Assembly: GCA_947457075.1 (NCBI GenBank)
Contig: CANGUG010000016.1
Location: 1-53,238, forward strand
Source of the DNA: Bacteroidota bacterium
GTDB lineage: Bacteria > Bacteroidota > Bacteroidia > Chitinophagales > Chitinophagaceae
Length of the DNA stretch: 53,238 nt
Direction of reading: 5' to 3'
The notes below the pieces were generated by a model, which had not been told where the DNA came from, searched no databases, and saw nothing but the letters and a program-made list of their open reading frames with translations. A program made the translations under genes and the position numbers. Position 1 is the stretch's first letter, and each line of letters begins with the position of its first letter. Of the stretch, positions 20,923-28,576 are shown one piece after another.

Positions 20923-21491
20923 GTACTTGTTGTATTTTTTAAATCAAGCAAGGCTTTTTGAATCGCGGCTGGATTGCTAATATCCGATTTCAAAAAAGGC
21001 AATTCAAATTCATATACCAATGGATTATCTAATAAAGAAGGATCCTCGTTTTTCTTTTTTTGTATGTAAGTATGTTTCTCTACTTCTTTATTAAAATTAA
21101 TTACCAATAATCCTAGTTCGGATTTTGCATAGTCGGTGTACTTGCCTTTTAAATTTACAGTTTCAATGGAACTTGGATCAAAAACTACAGAAGCACCATA
21201 CTCAGAACGTATCATTGCGCTTGTGCGCAAATCATATTTTTGTGTCGTAATATAATAATAGATCTTAACCTTATTTTGTAGGATGGTTAATTTAGCATCA
21301 CTAATAAATGATTTCTCTGTATATAAATCATCTCCTAAATAGTAATTGTAGATAATTGCTTTGTTGACAATTTGATTTACTTTTTGGGTAAGTAAGTTCA
21401 CCAATTCATTAGCTTGGCCAATATTTGTTTGTCCATAGGTTGGTATTCCTATCCCCACAAGCAATAGTAAAGCAAGCAATCCTTGTTTCAT
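20910..21491 (-). CDS. Secreted hypothetical protein
   Basis: A protein of 193 residues with a clear signal peptide (MKQGLLALLLLVGIGIPTYGQ). The mature part is mostly helical and charged, with KVKIYYYITTQKYDLRTSAM and a Lys/Glu-rich segment (EVEKHTYIQKKKNEDPS). No family is recognised. It is transcribed towards the nuo operon and overlaps the preceding gene tail to tail by 13 nt. Upstream lies the repeat array and tRNA region. Confidence 0.7.
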   Translation of the reverse strand: MKQGLLALLLLVGIGIPTYGQTNIGQANELVNLLTQKVNQIVNKAIIYNYYLGDDLYTEKSFISDAKLTILQNKVKIYYYITTQKYDLRTSAMIRSEYGASVVFDPSSIETVNLKGKYTDYAKSELGLLVINFNKEVEKHTYIQKKKNEDPSLLDNPLVYEFELPFLKSDISNPAAIQKALLDLKNTTSTYIK

Positions 21492-21740
21492 TAAAAACCG
21501 ATTAGTCTTGCAAGTTCTTGAATTTTATCTGAATTTATGCAACTTATAATACAATGATTATGAATACGTTATTAAATTAATGTGTACTTTTTACACTTTA
21601 ATTGGGTTACCTAATGGCTATTTTGGGATAAATAAGTATGATAACAACCTACAAACGTATTGTGGCACAGTTCCGCAAAACGCTATTGACAAATTTAGGC
21701 ACTGAAATACCTGTTAAACTTTGGAATAAGGGACCATTTT

Positions 21741-22183
21741 AATCAATACTTCAACTTCGTTGAATGCATTTCATTTAACAAACTACGTTTTTAAATAAAC
21801 CCTCGCCCAGGCTGACAGCACTCGCTTCGCTCGGCTGCCTACTTTACGTTTTGGATTAACCCAAAGCATTTCATTGAATAAACATAGTATTAAAAATTAA
21901 ACCCTCGCCCAGGCTGACAGCACTCGCTTCGCTCGGCTGCCTACTTTACGTTTTGGATTAACCCAAAGCATTTCATTTAACAAACATAGTATTAAAAATT
22001 AAACCCTCGCCCAGGCTGACAGCACTCGCTTCGCTCGGCTGCCTACTTTACGTTTTGGATTAACCCAAAGCATTTCATTTAACAAACTACGTTTGTTAAA
22101 TTGTATTGATTATTTCATCACAAACTGAAGCAAGCTTCGTTCGTTCTGTCATAATCAATACTTCAACTTCGTTGAATGCATTT
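21741..22183. repeat. 31-bp perfect direct repeats flanking the array
   Basis: The sequence starting AATCAATACTTCAACTTCGT and ending TGAATGCATTT is present at 21741-21771 and, identically, at 22153-22183. The second copy ends one base before the 3' end of the tRNA-Arg gene. Each copy includes the small hairpin TTCAAC-TTC-GTTGAA. A direct repeat abutting a tRNA 3' end resembles a remnant attachment-site arrangement, but no integrase is present. Confidence 0.75.
21766..22094. repeat. Three-and-a-bit tandem copies of a ~102-bp repeat
   Basis: Units begin with GCATTTCATT at 21766, 21866 and 21968, with a partial fourth at 22070-22094. The core of each unit (AAACCCTCGCCCAGG at 21797, 21899 and 22001, spaced exactly 102 bp) continues through CACTCGCTTCGCTCGGCTGCC and TTTTGGATTAACCC. 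An AGG-bulge-CAGC / GCTGCCT stem is possible in every copy. The 11-mer CCTCGCCCAGG is also the 3' end of the adjacent tRNA-Arg gene, so the repeat may partly derive from it. Confidence 0.9.
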
Positions 22184-22184
22184 G

Positions 22185-22256
22185 TAGCCTCGCCCAGGAT
22201 CGAACTGGGATTTAGAACTTCGGAAATTCTTGTACTAACCATTGTACGACAAGGCC
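22185..22256 (-). tRNA. tRNA-Arg (anticodon CCG)
   Basis: On the minus strand a full 72-nt cloverleaf can be drawn. The acceptor stem is GGCCTTG/CGAGGCT (two G-U pairs) with discriminator A. The D stem is GTAC/GTAC with loop AATGGTTA. The anticodon stem is AGAAT/GTTCT with loop TTCCGAA, giving anticodon CCG, which reads the arginine codon CGG. The variable loop has four bases, and the T arm is CCCAG-TTCGATC-CTGGG. CCA is not encoded. It lies 37 nt downstream of the crtY stop on the same strand. Confidence 0.92.
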
Positions 22257-22293
22257 CTATTGCAAATTTAGTTAAACTAAATGAGCAAATACA

Positions 22294-23484
22294 TTAGCCC
22301 CGCCGAAATAATACTTTGATGGCTGCTGGTAAGAAAATTTTTGTGGGCAAACTACGCATGATACGTATATCCTCCCATATTGAACTTGTATTGGATAGAA
22401 ATTTAAAAATGGTCTCTATGCTATTTTTTTCAAAAATGCGTTTGAAAATTTCGCTTCCCTCCATTAAATCATGGTATAATATATACAATAATACTGCATC
22501 ATAAAATTGATGCCTTGTTTGTTGAACTTCTGTCTGGATTGGGCCACCTTGTTCTAAATTGCTTACAATTGTATCGACCTGCGCTTGTATAAACTGAAAT
22601 GCGTACCCGGTACTTGCTTTTACTGCATTTCCTAAAGTCCCTATTACATAAATAGGTGCTTTACTTTTAGCAAGTGACTGGGTAGTCATAGGTATCGCTC
22701 CTATTTCCTCATGATTAATTTGATAGGGAATAGCAGGATAATTCGCTTGTATATAATGGTTAATTGCTTGCGAATAAGCTTCTGGCTTTAACAAGGTTTT
22801 GGAAAACAAGGTATATTCTACCAATGCTTTTTTATCACTTAAAGGAAGCACATACATAAAGGCGGTGGCTCCATGTTGATCAACATTAAAATCCATTAAC
22901 CTGGCAACACGATCATCAAAAACGGATTCTTCAAAGGATACTAAATGCCCTTTGAAATGTTGCCATAAAAATGGTGTTGATTGTTTAGATTGGCTAATGA
23001 CATATAAATCATCAATAGGAAAAATACTAGAAAATACTTTGCGTCCTTGTGCGGCACCTCCCTCCCAATAAACAATCGCCTCCTCATTAATTGTATCAAT
23101 TGAACTTATATGAGCTTCCTGCCAATGCAGGTTGGTAAACTGCTTTGCAAAGTCCATGACATGCTTATAAAATTCTATCCCCTCCACCATTTTATAGGTA
23201 AAAGGAGCAGTAGGCAATGTGGTTGAGAATTCATTTTTATGTACGGAAATTTGCTCCCACTTTTTGCAAACCAAAGCATCAAATTTACCATTATGGGTTT
23301 CCCAAAAACACCAAGTGCGATCATTTGATTTTTCAAATGATTTATCTACCACTAAAATTTTTTGTGAACTTAATACTGGGGATCGTAAAATAGAATATAA
23401 TAAGGACAGTCCAGCACATCCTGCACCTGCAATGATGATATCGTAATGAGTAGCTTGATATGAATGATCCGCCTTATTATCCAT
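22294..23484 (-). CDS. crtY: Lycopene beta-cyclase
   Basis: A protein of 396 residues of the FAD-dependent CrtY family, converting lycopene to beta-carotene. The nucleotide-binding start YDIIIAGAGCAGLSLL (about 14-29) and the family signature NDRTWCFWE (about 54-62) are present, as is GTLGNAVKASTGYAF (about 292-306) of the substrate-binding region. It is the last gene of the carotenoid operon and overlaps crtZ by 8 nt. Confidence 0.93.
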   Translation of the reverse strand: MDNKADHSYQATHYDIIIAGAGCAGLSLLYSILRSPVLSSQKILVVDKSFEKSNDRTWCFWETHNGKFDALVCKKWEQISVHKNEFSTTLPTAPFTYKMVEGIEFYKHVMDFAKQFTNLHWQEAHISSIDTINEEAIVYWEGGAAQGRKVFSSIFPIDDLYVISQSKQSTPFLWQHFKGHLVSFEESVFDDRVARLMDFNVDQHGATAFMYVLPLSDKKALVEYTLFSKTLLKPEAYSQAINHYIQANYPAIPYQINHEEIGAIPMTTQSLAKSKAPIYVIGTLGNAVKASTGYAFQFIQAQVDTIVSNLEQGGPIQTEVQQTRHQFYDAVLLYILYHDLMEGSEIFKRIFEKNSIETIFKFLSNTSSIWEDIRIMRSLPTKIFLPAAIKVLFRRG

Positions 23485-23947
23485 TGGCTTGAATGCGTTC
23501 GTCCTGTCTAACTTTATCCCAATATTTTTTAGCTACAATTAGCATTCCAAAACTTTCTCCGTCTTCTTTGCCCATATGTTTATGGTGCATTTTATGAGCC
23601 CAACGAATGGCTTTGATATATCTATTATTAGACTTAGTAAACCATTTGATTCTTTGATGTATAATCACCTCATGCACGATGAAATAAGCAAACCCATACA
23701 TGGCAATACCTGTCCCAATTGCAGCAATCCACAATGGTCCAACAAAATTTCCATAAAATATACAAGCCATACTAGGCACCGCAAAAATTAAGAAAAAGGC
23801 ATCATTCTTTTCAAAAAAATGACCTGTAGGCTGATGATGATCCTCATGTAAATACCATAAAAAACCATGCATAACATATCGATGTGTTAACCAAGTGATG
23901 CCTTCCATGATGGCAAAAGTCAAAAACATTACTCCTATAAATAACAT
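23477..23947 (-). CDS. crtZ: Beta-carotene hydroxylase
   Basis: A membrane di-iron hydroxylase of 156 residues. The histidine clusters of the fatty-acid hydroxylase superfamily are all visible: HRYVMH (HX4H, about 22-27), HEDHH (about 35-39), HEVIIH (about 92-97) and HKMHH (about 113-117). It hydroxylates both rings of beta-carotene to zeaxanthin. It sits between idi (10 nt away) and crtY (overlap 8 nt). No ketolase is nearby, so zeaxanthin is the expected end product (inference). Confidence 0.93.
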   Translation of the reverse strand: MLFIGVMFLTFAIMEGITWLTHRYVMHGFLWYLHEDHHQPTGHFFEKNDAFFLIFAVPSMACIFYGNFVGPLWIAAIGTGIAMYGFAYFIVHEVIIHQRIKWFTKSNNRYIKAIRWAHKMHHKHMGKEDGESFGMLIVAKKYWDKVRQDERIQANG

Positions 23948-23957
23948 AATAAAAAAT

Positions 23958-24494
23958 TTAATTAATTACTTGTAAACCTTGATACCATTTAACCACATTT
24001 GGAAACGCAATCTTAAACCAAACAGTAAATTGTGCTGGGCAAGATTTAATTTTTTCCTGTAGTTCCTCAATACTTATGTAAAGATAGTCACATACTTCCA
24101 TACTATTAGGCGAAATAACCCCTTCATATTCACCTACAAAAACATAGTCCAATTCATGCTCGGTTAAACCCTGATCCAATGGTGCTTTATAAACAAAACT
24201 AAAGGCTTTTTCAATGGAAGCTGCAATGCCCATTTCCTCTTTTAATCGTCTTGTTGCTGCATCAATGGTCAACTCACCTGGCCTTGGGTGGCTACAACAG
24301 GTATTGGTCCACAAACCTGGGCTATGGTACTTTTCAAGTGCTCTTTTTTGCAATAACATATTGCCGGACTTGTCAAATAGAAAAACACTAAAGGCCCTAT
24401 GTAGTTTGGCTAAACGATGTGCCTGGATTTTTTCCATTTTCCCAAGAACATTGTCTGCCTCATCCACTAATACTACATATTCTAATTGGCTCAT
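23958..24494 (-). CDS. idi: Isopentenyl-diphosphate delta-isomerase (type I)
   Basis: A Nudix-fold protein of 178 residues that interconverts isopentenyl and dimethylallyl diphosphate, feeding carotenoid synthesis. Key features are LHRAFSVFLFD with the metal-binding histidine (about 31-41), WTNTCCSHPRPGE with the catalytic cysteine (about 63-75), and the acidic ELDYVFVGEYEG segment (about 114-125). Length is usual for the family. It is 2 nt from crtB and 10 nt from crtZ. Confidence 0.94.
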   Translation of the reverse strand: MSQLEYVVLVDEADNVLGKMEKIQAHRLAKLHRAFSVFLFDKSGNMLLQKRALEKYHSPGLWTNTCCSHPRPGELTIDAATRRLKEEMGIAASIEKAFSFVYKAPLDQGLTEHELDYVFVGEYEGVISPNSMEVCDYLYISIEELQEKIKSCPAQFTVWFKIAFPNVVKWYQGLQVIN

Positions 24495-24496
24495 AG

Positions 24497-25339
24497 TTAG
24501 AACAAGTTAAGTTGACTTCTAATACCTGCATTCGCTAAAATCAGCAACTTTCTATAATCTGGAATACGAATACGCATTTTCAAAATTGAATGATGCTTGG
24601 TTTTTTTGATCTTCTTGTATAAGGAGTAATAGTATTTATAAGCAACATATACTCCGAACCGCGCTTTTAAAGGCAAAATTTTAATGCCTTCCAAAGCAGC
24701 TGCAAAATCAGACTGGATATCCTGCTCAATTAATATTTTATCTTCCTTTTTGAAATTAGTAAAGTCACAATTGGGAAAGTACAATCTTGATAAGCCTTCA
24801 AAATCGGCTTTAATGTCTCTTAAAAAGTTTACTTTTTGAAAAGCAGCGCCCAAACGTTGTGCAGAAGGTTTTAAGGCTTCAAATTGAGCATTATCGCCAT
24901 CGCAAAAAATATGCAAGCACATTAACCCAACAACTTCGGCACTTCCATAAATATATTTTTGATAGGAATCAACGGTATAGGTTTGATTACTCAAATCCAT
25001 TTCCATACTATTGAAAAATGCTTCTACCAAATCTATGCCGATATTGTATTTTCTGAATGTAATTTGAAATCTGTGTAAGATAGGATTCAAACTCACCCCT
25101 TGTTCAATAGCCGTGTAAGTATCTTTTTTGAAATTTGCCAATAAGGTAGCTTTATCATAGTCATGAAAAGTATCTACAATTTCATCAGCGAACCTTACCA
25201 AGCCATATACATCATAAATAGGTTGTCTTAAATCGGCATGTAATAATTTGATAGCAGAAGAAAAACTTGAACTATACATAGTAGTAGTTTGTCTACTTGC
25301 AGTAGCCGTTACTTGATCATATAATTGAAAAGTTGACAT
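24497..25339 (-). CDS. crtB: Phytoene synthase
   Basis: A protein of 280 residues that condenses two geranylgeranyl diphosphates into phytoene. Both aspartate-rich motifs are present: DEIVDTFHDYD (about 52-62) and NFLRDIKADFEG (about 171-182). The synthase that makes geranylgeranyl diphosphate (crtE) is not in the window. It lies 13 nt after crtI and 2 nt before idi. Confidence 0.94.
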   Translation of the reverse strand: MSTFQLYDQVTATASRQTTTMYSSSFSSAIKLLHADLRQPIYDVYGLVRFADEIVDTFHDYDKATLLANFKKDTYTAIEQGVSLNPILHRFQITFRKYNIGIDLVEAFFNSMEMDLSNQTYTVDSYQKYIYGSAEVVGLMCLHIFCDGDNAQFEALKPSAQRLGAAFQKVNFLRDIKADFEGLSRLYFPNCDFTNFKKEDKILIEQDIQSDFAAALEGIKILPLKARFGVYVAYKYYYSLYKKIKKTKHHSILKMRIRIPDYRKLLILANAGIRSQLNLF

Positions 25340-25352
25340 ATCACTCTTTTTA

Positions 25353-26870
25353 TTAAAATTGGTTATGCACTAACTCTGCCACGACCTCTCCACTAATTAA
25401 ACTTGGTGGTACGCCTGGTCCTGGAACAGTTAATTGACCGGTGTAATATAAGTTTTTTACTTTACTACTTTTACAAGATGGCTTTAAAATTGCAGTTTGC
25501 ATTAATGTATTGGCAAGGCCATAAGCATTCCCTTTAAATGAATGGTATTCGGAAATAAAATCCGACACCGCAAATGATTTTTTATAAACAATTGAATCTG
25601 AAATAGATTGACCCCATTTTTGCTCTAATCTTGCGATTAATTGATTAAAATAGGCATCCCTAACTTCCTCGGTATCCCCTTGCAACCCTGCGGCAACTGG
25701 AATTAATAAAAATAAATTTTCGTTACCTGCTGGAGCAACAGAAGGGTCGGTAACCGATGGTACACTGGCATAAAAAAGTGGATCCTTCGGCCATGCTGGT
25801 TGCGTGTAAATTTCTTTACCATGCACACCAAAATCGGTATCAAAAAATAAGTTATGATGTAAAACACCAGTTAATTTTTTGTTTAATCCCACATAATACA
25901 ATAAGGAACTAGGTGCTAATAATCTAGAATCCCAATATTCATCGGAATAAGATTGATATTTTTTATTTAAAAGTTTTGTTTCAATATGATGGTAATCACC
26001 GGCTCCCACCACTACATCAAAAGTATATTCCTTTTGCTCACCAGTCAATGCTACTATGGTACTTGCTGTTTTTGCAACACCATTCACTACTTCAATATGT
26101 TTTACTTCTTCCCCAAAACAAAAGCTAACACCTTGTTCTAATGCTACTTGATACATACCATGAACAATGCTGTACATTCCTTTTTCAGGATACCAAGTAC
26201 CTCCTTTAATATCTGCATAATTCATTAAACTATACAAGGCCGGAGTACGTTCAGGCAATGCGCCTAAAAACAATACCGGAAATTCCATGATGGATTGTAT
26301 GTATGGATGTTTAAAAAATTTAGCGACATGTTTTTTCATGGATTGAAAAATATCCAATTTGAAAACACCTTTTATCACTTCCCAATCAATGAATTCCAAC
26401 CAGGATTGTCCCGGCTTATGTACTAATTTACCTACACCCACCTCATACTTAAATTTGGCTTCTTCCATAAACTTATCCAAAGCCAATGCAGCTCCAGGTT
26501 CTACACTTTCGAGCAATGCTTGCAAATCGCTATAATTCGCAGGCATATCCCAATGTGTTTTATCAAAATACACTCTATAGGATGGATCTAATCTTTTTAA
26601 TTGATAATAGTCGCTTACTTTTTTACCAAATTTTTCAAAATACTTTTCAAAAACATCTGGCATCCAATACCAACTTGGTCCCATGTCAAACACGAATCCA
26701 TTGGCTTCAAATTTTCTTGCTCTACCTCCAGGTATCGTATGCTTTTCTACCACCTTAACCTTCCAACCTTTTTGTGCTAAAAATGTAGCAACAGATAATC
26801 CGGCAAACCCAGCACCTATGACTAAAACTGTTTTATTTGAGGAGGGCATCATTGTATTAATATCTTTCAA
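25353..26870 (-). CDS. crtI: Phytoene desaturase
   Basis: A protein of 505 residues of the CrtI FAD-oxidoreductase family, converting phytoene to lycopene. The N-terminal FAD site is VLVIGAGFAGLSVATFLA (about 15-32) followed by PGGRARKFEANGFVFDMGPS. The C-terminal signature YTGQLTVPGPGVPPSLISGE (about 476-495) closes the FAD site. The ATG at 26870 overlaps the sigma factor gene by 14 nt. ATGs at 26852 and 26849 are alternative starts that would avoid the overlap without losing the domain. Confidence 0.94.
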   Translation of the reverse strand: MKDINTMMPSSNKTVLVIGAGFAGLSVATFLAQKGWKVKVVEKHTIPGGRARKFEANGFVFDMGPSWYWMPDVFEKYFEKFGKKVSDYYQLKRLDPSYRVYFDKTHWDMPANYSDLQALLESVEPGAALALDKFMEEAKFKYEVGVGKLVHKPGQSWLEFIDWEVIKGVFKLDIFQSMKKHVAKFFKHPYIQSIMEFPVLFLGALPERTPALYSLMNYADIKGGTWYPEKGMYSIVHGMYQVALEQGVSFCFGEEVKHIEVVNGVAKTASTIVALTGEQKEYTFDVVVGAGDYHHIETKLLNKKYQSYSDEYWDSRLLAPSSLLYYVGLNKKLTGVLHHNLFFDTDFGVHGKEIYTQPAWPKDPLFYASVPSVTDPSVAPAGNENLFLLIPVAAGLQGDTEEVRDAYFNQLIARLEQKWGQSISDSIVYKKSFAVSDFISEYHSFKGNAYGLANTLMQTAILKPSCKSSKVKNLYYTGQLTVPGPGVPPSLISGEVVAELVHNQF

Positions 26871-27357
26871 TTTTTTGTTTCAATATTTTTCTTGCAAAGT
26901 GAATACGACTTTTGATTGTTCCCAAAGGTTCATTTAACACTTCTGCAATTTCATTGTATTTATAACCCTCAAAATATAAATTAAATGGCACACGAAATAA
27001 TTCTGGCAAATCATTTATTAATTGATTTACCTCACGCATGTTTAAATTGGTAATTCCTTGATTAATTACCTTAGTATGTGTTTGATCAATAATGTAATCA
27101 TTAGGCGTATTGTCAAAAACAATTGCTTGCTTTGAACGCTTACGATAATCATTAATGAATATATTACGCATAATCGTATATAACCAAGCTTTGATATTGG
27201 TACCTACATTGTACTTGTCTTTGTTCGAGAAAGCACGATACAAAGTGTCTTGGAACAAATCCTTTGCTGACTCATAGTCTTTGGTCAAATTAATTGCAAA
27301 TGGTCTTAAGAAATCGGCATTTTCAGTTAATAAGAGGCTAAATTCTGCGTTTGACAT
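26857..27357 (-). CDS. ECF RNA polymerase sigma factor leading the carotenoid operon
   Basis: A sigma-70-family protein of 166 residues with only regions 2 and 4. Region 2 (about 12-80) includes SAKDLFQDTLYRAFSNKDKY and the promoter-melting stretch WLYTIMRNIFINDYRKRS. Region 4 (about 105-163) ends with the helix-turn-helix NEIAEVLNEPLGTIKSRIHFAR. Its stop overlaps the crtI start by 14 nt, so it is part of the crt operon and probably activates it or related genes. No anti-sigma gene lies next to it. This resembles light-responsive carotenoid operons in other bacteria (established for CarQ/LitS-type sigmas). Confidence 0.88.
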   Translation of the reverse strand: MSNAEFSLLLTENADFLRPFAINLTKDYESAKDLFQDTLYRAFSNKDKYNVGTNIKAWLYTIMRNIFINDYRKRSKQAIVFDNTPNDYIIDQTHTKVINQGITNLNMREVNQLINDLPELFRVPFNLYFEGYKYNEIAEVLNEPLGTIKSRIHFARKILKQKIERY

Positions 27358-27392
27358 ATACTTGTGTTTAACTAATTGATATAATTGTTAAA

Positions 27393-27400
27393 CAAAAATA
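27393..27400 (-). promoter_or_regulatory. Candidate -7 element TATTTTTG for the sigma-crt operon
   Basis: On the minus strand TATTTTTG matches the Bacteroidota -7 consensus TAnnTTTG. A start site about 7 bases downstream would give a leader of about 30 nt before the sigma factor ATG. There is no clear TTG-type -33 element, so the promoter may need an activator. The final TTTG of the element is part of one TTTGTTTAA operator-like copy. Confidence 0.45.
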
Positions 27401-27567
27401 GGGGTTATTTTTGAATTCTGTTTAATTTATTCATAAAATATTTAAACAAAATGTTTTTGTCTTACAAGTGACTGATAATGTGAAAGTTAGATAAAAATAG
27501 TCATTGAAAATGGCTATAAAATTGACTAAATCAAGGGCAAAATAGTGAAATCCACTACCAAATTGGA

Positions 27568-27604
27568 TTCAACAAAAATGTTTAAACAAAAAAGATTAAA
27601 CAAA
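27568..27604 (-). promoter_or_regulatory. Tandem 14-bp operator-like repeats
   Basis: Three head-to-tail copies, TTCAACAAA at 27568, TTAAACAAA at 27582 and TTAAACAAA at 27596, are spaced exactly 14 bp apart; the middle one sits within the palindrome TGTTTAAACA (27579-27588). Each contains the pattern TnnACA. CarH-type regulators are known to bind tandem direct repeats, so this is a good candidate site for the neighbouring MerR protein. Confidence 0.55.
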
Positions 27605-27657
27605 AAGAAAATGCGCTTCTTTGATAGGAATGAGGCTGAATAGAAATTGACGCTTGT

Positions 27658-28536
27658 TTAGATAGCATACAAATATGCCATCGTATCCTGTAAGGTTCTC
27701 ATGAATTGAACATTCACAGGGGCTGGTCCTTTGTAATCCTGGGCCACTTGTCCTGAAATGACAATAGGGATGGATGGGTTTATTTGTCCCAATGATTCAA
27801 TGAATTTATTCATTTTGAAGCCTTTGATAGGGGCGGTAATATGGGCGTATAAATGATCTACTTTCTTGTGTTCCGTTAGGTATTTAATGTCAACAGAAGG
27901 TACATTGGCACCTAAATAGTCAATTGAATACCCCTTATGCTTTAATAAGAATTGAACAAATAAAATAGCAATTTCGTGGTACTCTCCTTCTGGCATAAAC
28001 AATACGATATGCTTATCCGATGTAGGTATTTTAGGTAATTTTTCAATGCCTAAAATAATTTTTTGACGAATGATGTTGGAGCTTAAGTGCTCCTGTGCAG
28101 GGTTAATATGATTGGTTATCCAAAGAATACCTACACGTTCTAAAAAAGGGAAAATGATTTCTGTAATCGTTTTCTCTATCCCTTTTTGTGCAATATATAT
28201 ATCTAAATTTTTCTCGAATGAATACATATCTAATGATACCATATCCTTGATCATGCCATTCACCAATCTTTCTTTTTCAGCCTCAAACTGGTTTAATCCT
28301 AAAATTTTGTCCTCAATGTCAGCAGGGGACATTTTATCGATATGGGATATCTTGTACCCATACTTATTAAGCAGGGAAACGTTCAAAATTACCTTTAATT
28401 CATTGGCGGAATAGGACCTAATATTGGTCTCCGTACGCTGAGGTTGCAAAAAATGATAACGCTGCTCCCAAATACGAATCGTATGGGCTTTGATACCAGA
28501 AATTTGCTCCAAATCCTTAATTGTATATGATGACAT
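27658..28536 (-). CDS. MerR-family regulator with cobalamin-binding domain (CarH/LitR-like)
   Basis: A protein of 292 residues. Residues 1-75 form a MerR-type winged helix (YTIKDLEQISGIKAHTIRIWEQRY). Residues 85-165 form the four-helix cap, with Trp139 followed nine residues later by Glu149-His150, the W-x9-EH motif that holds adenosylcobalamin in CarH photoreceptors. Residues 175-292 form the cobalamin-binding Rossmann domain. Its DxHxxG motif appears as EYHEIA (185-190): the axial His187 is kept, the Asp is Glu and the Gly is Ala. It lies just upstream of the crt operon on the same strand and 40 nt after rmlA. It probably represses crt genes in the dark (inference from CarH). Confidence 0.85.
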   Translation of the reverse strand: MSSYTIKDLEQISGIKAHTIRIWEQRYHFLQPQRTETNIRSYSANELKVILNVSLLNKYGYKISHIDKMSPADIEDKILGLNQFEAEKERLVNGMIKDMVSLDMYSFEKNLDIYIAQKGIEKTITEIIFPFLERVGILWITNHINPAQEHLSSNIIRQKIILGIEKLPKIPTSDKHIVLFMPEGEYHEIAILFVQFLLKHKGYSIDYLGANVPSVDIKYLTEHKKVDHLYAHITAPIKGFKMNKFIESLGQINPSIPIVISGQVAQDYKGPAPVNVQFMRTLQDTMAYLYAI

Positions 28537-28576
28537 AACCCTAAAACAACAAAGTAGCAGAAAAGTTTAAAATTTC

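Larger units (their letters stand above)
21492..22184. other. Non-coding region: AT-rich leader plus repeat array
   Basis: Almost 700 bases carry no convincing gene. The left part (21492-21740) is AT-rich; it contains one 34-codon open frame (21638-21742) that I do not accept as a gene. From 21741 a 31-bp direct repeat and an array of 102-bp units fill the space up to the 3' end of the tRNA gene. Confidence 0.8.
27358..27657 (-). promoter_or_regulatory. Carotenoid operon promoter region
   Basis: A 300-bp AT-rich spacer between the merR stop and the sigma factor start holds no gene. It contains four exact copies of TTAAACAAA (27388, 27442, 27582, 27596) and a one-mismatch copy (TTCAACAAA, 27568). 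It also has a TATTTTTG promoter-like element on the minus strand. This composition suggests an operator-rich promoter for the sigma-crt operon. Confidence 0.65.

Noticed and set aside
21638..21742. Plus-strand 34-codon frame (starts MITTYKRIVAQF)
   Set aside because: Too short, no recognisable family, and its stop falls at the start of the 31-bp repeat; it could be a gene remnant but there is no positive evidence.
21766..22094. Possible CRISPR array
   Set aside because: Units are about 102 bp and nearly identical along their full length, with no unique spacers and no cas genes nearby.
1..22094. Link between the 102-bp coding repeat near the left edge and the 102-bp non-coding array
   Set aside because: The periods agree but the sequences are unrelated, so this is coincidence.
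22106..22297. Plus-strand open frame of 63 codons
   Set aside because: It is antisense to the tRNA-Arg gene, a well-known kind of false gene over tRNAs.
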